From NCBI GenBank assembly GCA_002189035.1, contig NEEC01000107.1:1-64000 (forward strand): DNA of 64,000 bases, written 5' to 3'. The notes below the pieces were generated by a model, which did no database searches, was not told the DNA's origin, and worked only from the letters and a program-made list of their open reading frames with translations. Shown in pieces: positions 60,775 to 64,000 of the stretch (position 1 is its first letter; each line of letters opens with the position of its first letter). A program made the translations under genes and the position numbers. Origin of the DNA: Utricularia gibba (taxonomy: Eukaryota; Streptophyta; Magnoliopsida; Lamiales; Lentibulariaceae).

Positions 60775-61709
60775 AATAAATGCATCACGATTTTCGTCGA
60801 ATAGGACCCGATTGGGCTCAGGAGTCGAACCGAACCTTGGGTCCGGACGAAGTTCCCAATGGAAAGCACCCACCAAAAAAGACAAGCTTTTCCTTCAGAA
60901 ACCATGTAGGCAGCTGCCGAAAACCCAACGTTAATAAATGGATCACTTTTTTTTGCCGGGCTACAATTGACTATGGGCCCGAGTTCCGACCTCGGCCCGA
61001 TCCTAGTGCCCCTCGAGAGCGCCTCCTCAAATAAAAAGCTTGTGGTTGAGAAAACCATTTGGGGTGCTCATGACATCCTAACTTCAATAAATGCATCACG
61101 ATTTTCGTCGAATAGGACCGATTGGGCTCAGGAGTCGAACCGAACCTTGGGTCCGGACGAAGTTCCCAATGAAAGCACCCAACCAAAAACGACAAGCTTT
61201 TCCTTCAGAAACCAATGTAGGCAGCTGCCGAAAACCCAACGTTAATAAATGGATCACTTTTTTTGCCGGGCTACAAATGACTATGGGCCCAGCCCGACCC
61301 GACTACCGGCCAGATCCTAGTGCCCTCGAGAGCGCCTTCTCAAATAAAAGCATGTGGTTGAGAAAACCATTTGGGGTGCTCATGACATCCTAACTTCAAA
61401 AAATGCATCACGATTTTCGTCGAATAGGACCCATTGGGCTCAGGAGTCGAACCGAACCTTGGGTCCGGACAAAGTTCCCAATGAAGCACCCACCCAAAAA
61501 AGACAAGCTTTTCCTTCAGAAACCATGTAGGCAGCTGCCGAAAACCCAACGTTAATAAATGGATCACTTTTTTTGCCGGGCTACAAATGACTATGGGCCG
61601 AGATCGATATGACCTCCGGCCCGATCCTAGTGCCCCTCGAGAGCGCCTCCTCAAATAAAAAAGTATGTGGTTGGAAAACCATTTGGGGTGCTCATGACAT
61701 CCTAACTTC

Positions 61710-62332
61710 AATAAATGCATCACGATTTTCGTTGAATAGGACCCGATTGGCGCAGGAGTCGAACCGAACCTTGGGTCCGGATGAACTTCCCAACGAAAGC
61801 ACCCACCCAAAAACGACAAGCTTTTCCTTCAGAAACCATGTAGCAGCTGCCGAAAACCCAACGTTAATAAATGGATCACTTTTTTTGCCGGGCTACAAAT
61901 GACTATGGGCCCGAGCCCGACCGACCTCCGGCCGATCCTGGTGCCCCTCGAGAGCGCCTCCTCAAATATAAAGCTTGTGGATGAGAAAACCATTTGGGGT
62001 GCTCATGACATCCTAACTTCAATAAATGCATCACGATTTTCGTCGAATAGGACCCGATCGGGCTCAGGAGTCGAACAGAACCTTGGGTCGGATGAACTTC
62101 CCAACGAAAGCACCCACCCAAAAACGACAAGCTTTTCCTTCAGAAACAATGTAGGCAGCTGCCGAAAACCCAACGTTAATAAATGGATCACTTTTTTGCC
62201 GGGCTACAAATGACTATGGGCCCGATTTCGACAAGACCTCCGGCCAGATCCTAGTGCCCCTCGAGAGCGCCTCCTCAAATAAAAAGTATGTGGTTGAAAA
62301 ACCATTTGGGGTGCTCATGACATCCTAACTTC
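61710..62332 (+). repeat. A-B dimer 7 (623 bp), outside the main dimer block
   Basis: A at 61710 has TTCGTTG and GGCGCAGG, with AACCATGTAGCAGC as in other domains. B at 62021 has the complete B set (CGATCGGG, GAACAGAACC, GGGTCGGATG, GATTTCGACAAGACC, CAGATCCTAGTG, AAGTATGTGGTTG). Its separation from the main block by about 0.9 kb of other monomers suggests later insertion or unequal exchange. Confidence 0.8.
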
Positions 62333-63874
62333 AATAAATGCATCACGATTTTCGTTGAATAGGACCCGATTGGGCTCAGGAGTCGAACCGAACTTGGGTC
62401 CGGATGAACTTCCCAACGAAAGCACCCACCAAAAACGACAAGCTTTTCCTTCAGAAACAATGTAGGCAGCTGCCGAAAACCCAACGTTAATAAATGGATC
62501 ACTTTTTTTGCCGGGCTACAAATGACTATGGGCCCGAGCCCGACCCGACCTCCGGCCCGATCCTGGTGCCCCTCGAGAGCGCCTCCTCAAATATAAAGTT
62601 TGTGGATGAGAAAACCATTTGGGGTGCTCATGACATCCTAACTTCAATAAATGCATCACGATTTTCGTCGAATAGGACCCGATTGGGCTCAGGAGTCGAA
62701 CCGAACCTTGGGTCCGGATGAACTTCCCAACAAAGCACCACCCCCAAAAACGACAAGCTTTTCCTTCAGAAACCATGTAGGCAGCTGCCGAAAACCCAAC
62801 GTTAATAAATGGATCACTTTTTTTGCCGGGCTACAAATGACTATGGGCCCGAGCCCGACCGACTCGGCCCGATCCTAGTGCCCCTCGAGAGCGCCTCCTC
62901 AAATAAAAGCTGTGGTTGAGAAAACCATTTGGGGTGCTCATGACATCCTAACTTCAAATAAATGCATCACGATTTTCGTCGAATAGGACCCGATTGGGCT
63001 CAGGAGTCGAACCGAACCTTGGGTCCGGACGAAGTTCCCAATGAAAGCACCCACCCAAAAACGACAAGCTTTTCCTTCAGAAACCATGTAGGCAGCTGCC
63101 GAAAACCCAACGTTAATAATGGATCACTTTTTTGCCGGGCTACAAATGACTATGGGCCCGAGCCGACCCGACCTCCGGCCAGATCCTAGTGCCCCTCGAG
63201 AGCGCCTCCTCAAATAAAAAGCTGTGGTTGAGAAAACCATTTGGGGTGCTCATGACATCCTAACTTCAAAAAATGCATCACGATTTTCGTCGAATAGGAC
63301 CCGATTGGGCTCAGGAGTCGAACCGAACCTTGGGTCCGGACGAACTTCCCAACAAGCACCCACCCAAAAACGACAAGCTTTTCCTTCAGAAACCATGTAG
63401 GCAGCTGCCGAAAACCAACGTTAATAAATGGATCACTTTTTTTGCCGGGCTACAAATGACTATGGGCCGTGACCTCGGCCCGATCCTAGTGCCCCTCGAG
63501 AGCGCTCCTCAAATAAAAGCTTGTGGTTGAGAAAACCATTTGGGGTGCTCATGACATCCTAACTTCAATAAATGCATCACGATTTTCGTCGAATAGGACC
63601 CGATTGGGCTCAGGAGTCGAACCGAACCTTGGGTCCGGACGAAGTTCCCAACGAAAGCACCCACCAAAAACGACAAGCTTTTCCTTCAGAAACCATGTAG
63701 GCAGCTGCCGAAAACCCAACGTTAATAAATGGATCACTTTTTTGCCGGGCTACAAATGACTATGGGCCCGAGCCGACCGACCTCCGCCCGATCCTGGTGC
63801 CCTCGAGAGCGCCTCCTCAAATATAAAGTTGTGGACAAGAAAACCATTTGGGGTGCTCATGACATCCTAACTTC

Positions 63875-64000
63875 AAAAAATGCATCACGATTTTCGTCGA
63901 ATAGGACCCATTGGGCTCAGGAGTCGAACAGAACCTTGGGTCCGGATGAACTTCCCAACGAAAGCACCCACCCAAAAACGACAAGCTTTTCCTTCAGAAA
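63875..64000 (+). repeat. Partial last monomer cut by the window edge
   Basis: It begins AAAAAATGCATCACG and ends in H1 at CTTTTCCTTCAGAAA. It has GGACCCATTGGG, GAACAGAACC and GGATGAAC. The array clearly continues beyond the window. Confidence 0.95.

Larger units (their letters stand above)
1..64000 (+). repeat. Satellite DNA array, ~312-bp monomer, about 205 head-to-tail copies
   Basis: The motif AATAAATGCATCACG recurs on the + strand at 1, 311, 625, 938, 1248, 1558, 1871 and so on to 63875, normally 309-315 bp apart, and fifteen intervals between 56096 and 60775 average 311.9 bp. No inverted copy was seen. Each standard monomer carries one XhoI site (CTCGAG), one NsiI site (ATGCAT), one PvuII site (CAGCTG) and usually two HindIII sites. 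Neighbouring intact copies differ mainly by short indels in C, T and A runs and by a limited set of shared variants. The array leaves the window at both ends, so its full length is unknown. There is no coding potential. Tandem satellites of this size are typical of eukaryotic heterochromatin; a centromeric or subtelomeric place is inference, and the family could not be named. Confidence 0.99.
60775..64000 (+). repeat. Array domain VI: GACGAAGTT monomers with one A-B dimer
   Basis: Monomers at 60775, 61088, 61399, 62960 and 63573 carry GAAGTTCCCAA (GACAAAGTT at 61399), usually followed by TG, and mostly CCTAGTG tails. Monomers at 62333 and 62645 resemble the mixed type of domain IV. The A-B dimer at 61710-62332 sits among them. 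Variants of the GC box include GAGTTCCGACC and GAGATCGATATGACC. The copy at 63267 has CCCAACAAGC and the one at 61399 has GGACCCATTGGG. Confidence 0.75.

Noticed and set aside
1-64000. CRISPR array
   Set aside because: Repeats are ~312 bp and directly adjacent, with no unique spacers and no cas-like genes.
1-64000. Ribosomal intergenic spacer or 5S rDNA array
   Set aside because: No rRNA segment, 5S internal promoter set or other conserved RNA sequence occurs anywhere in the 64 kb.

Overview
The whole window is one head-to-tail satellite DNA array with a monomer of about 312 bp. All 64 kb lie inside it: both edges cut through monomers, roughly 205 copies are present, and every recognisable copy is in the same orientation. 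I found no gene, RNA gene, transposon, CRISPR array or unique flanking sequence. Open frames of 60-340 codons exist on both strands only because the monomer length is close to a multiple of three; they repeat the same translation and shift frame with each small indel. The array points to a eukaryotic chromosome, most plausibly centromeric, pericentromeric, subtelomeric or other heterochromatin. A plant is my first guess from the unit lengths and the CpG-to-TpG variants, but I could not match the monomer to a named family, so the species is open.

The monomer is itself an old duplication. It divides at two AAGCTT sites into halves of about 156 and 158 bp (H1 and H2; example 419-574 and 575-732). 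They share five blocks in the same order at nearly the same offsets: AAGCTT, AGAAA(A)CCAT, AATAAATGNATCAC, a GGGC...CGANCCGANCCT block and AGCNCC-CC. By eye about 55-60 % of positions agree. The basic period is thus about 156 bp and the 312-bp unit is an early higher-order repeat.

Layout. 1-17116: regular, homogeneous monomers (GACGAAC, AACCATGTAGGCAG, ATATAAAGCTTGTGGATGAG). 17117-24003: same family with more one-base losses, a 194-bp copy and an H1/H2 mosaic at 21035-21562. 24004-30622: a scrambled core with partial units, half-unit deletions, local duplications and small insertions among some intact copies. 30623-39967: recovering array with mixed variants and a 61-bp duplication near 33650. 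39968-54551: mixed types, in places ordered as 934-bp trimers. 54552-60774: the clearest higher-order structure, alternating A and B monomers forming a dimer of about 623 bp. 60775-64000: a mix of GACGAAGTT-type monomers with one more A-B dimer.

The most informative points are the hidden 156-bp ancestor, the A-B dimer domain, and the scrambled core, where breakpoints repeatedly join H1 to H2 at homologous positions. The core may be a real eroded zone between two array subfamilies or a poor long-read consensus; the sequence alone does not settle this.
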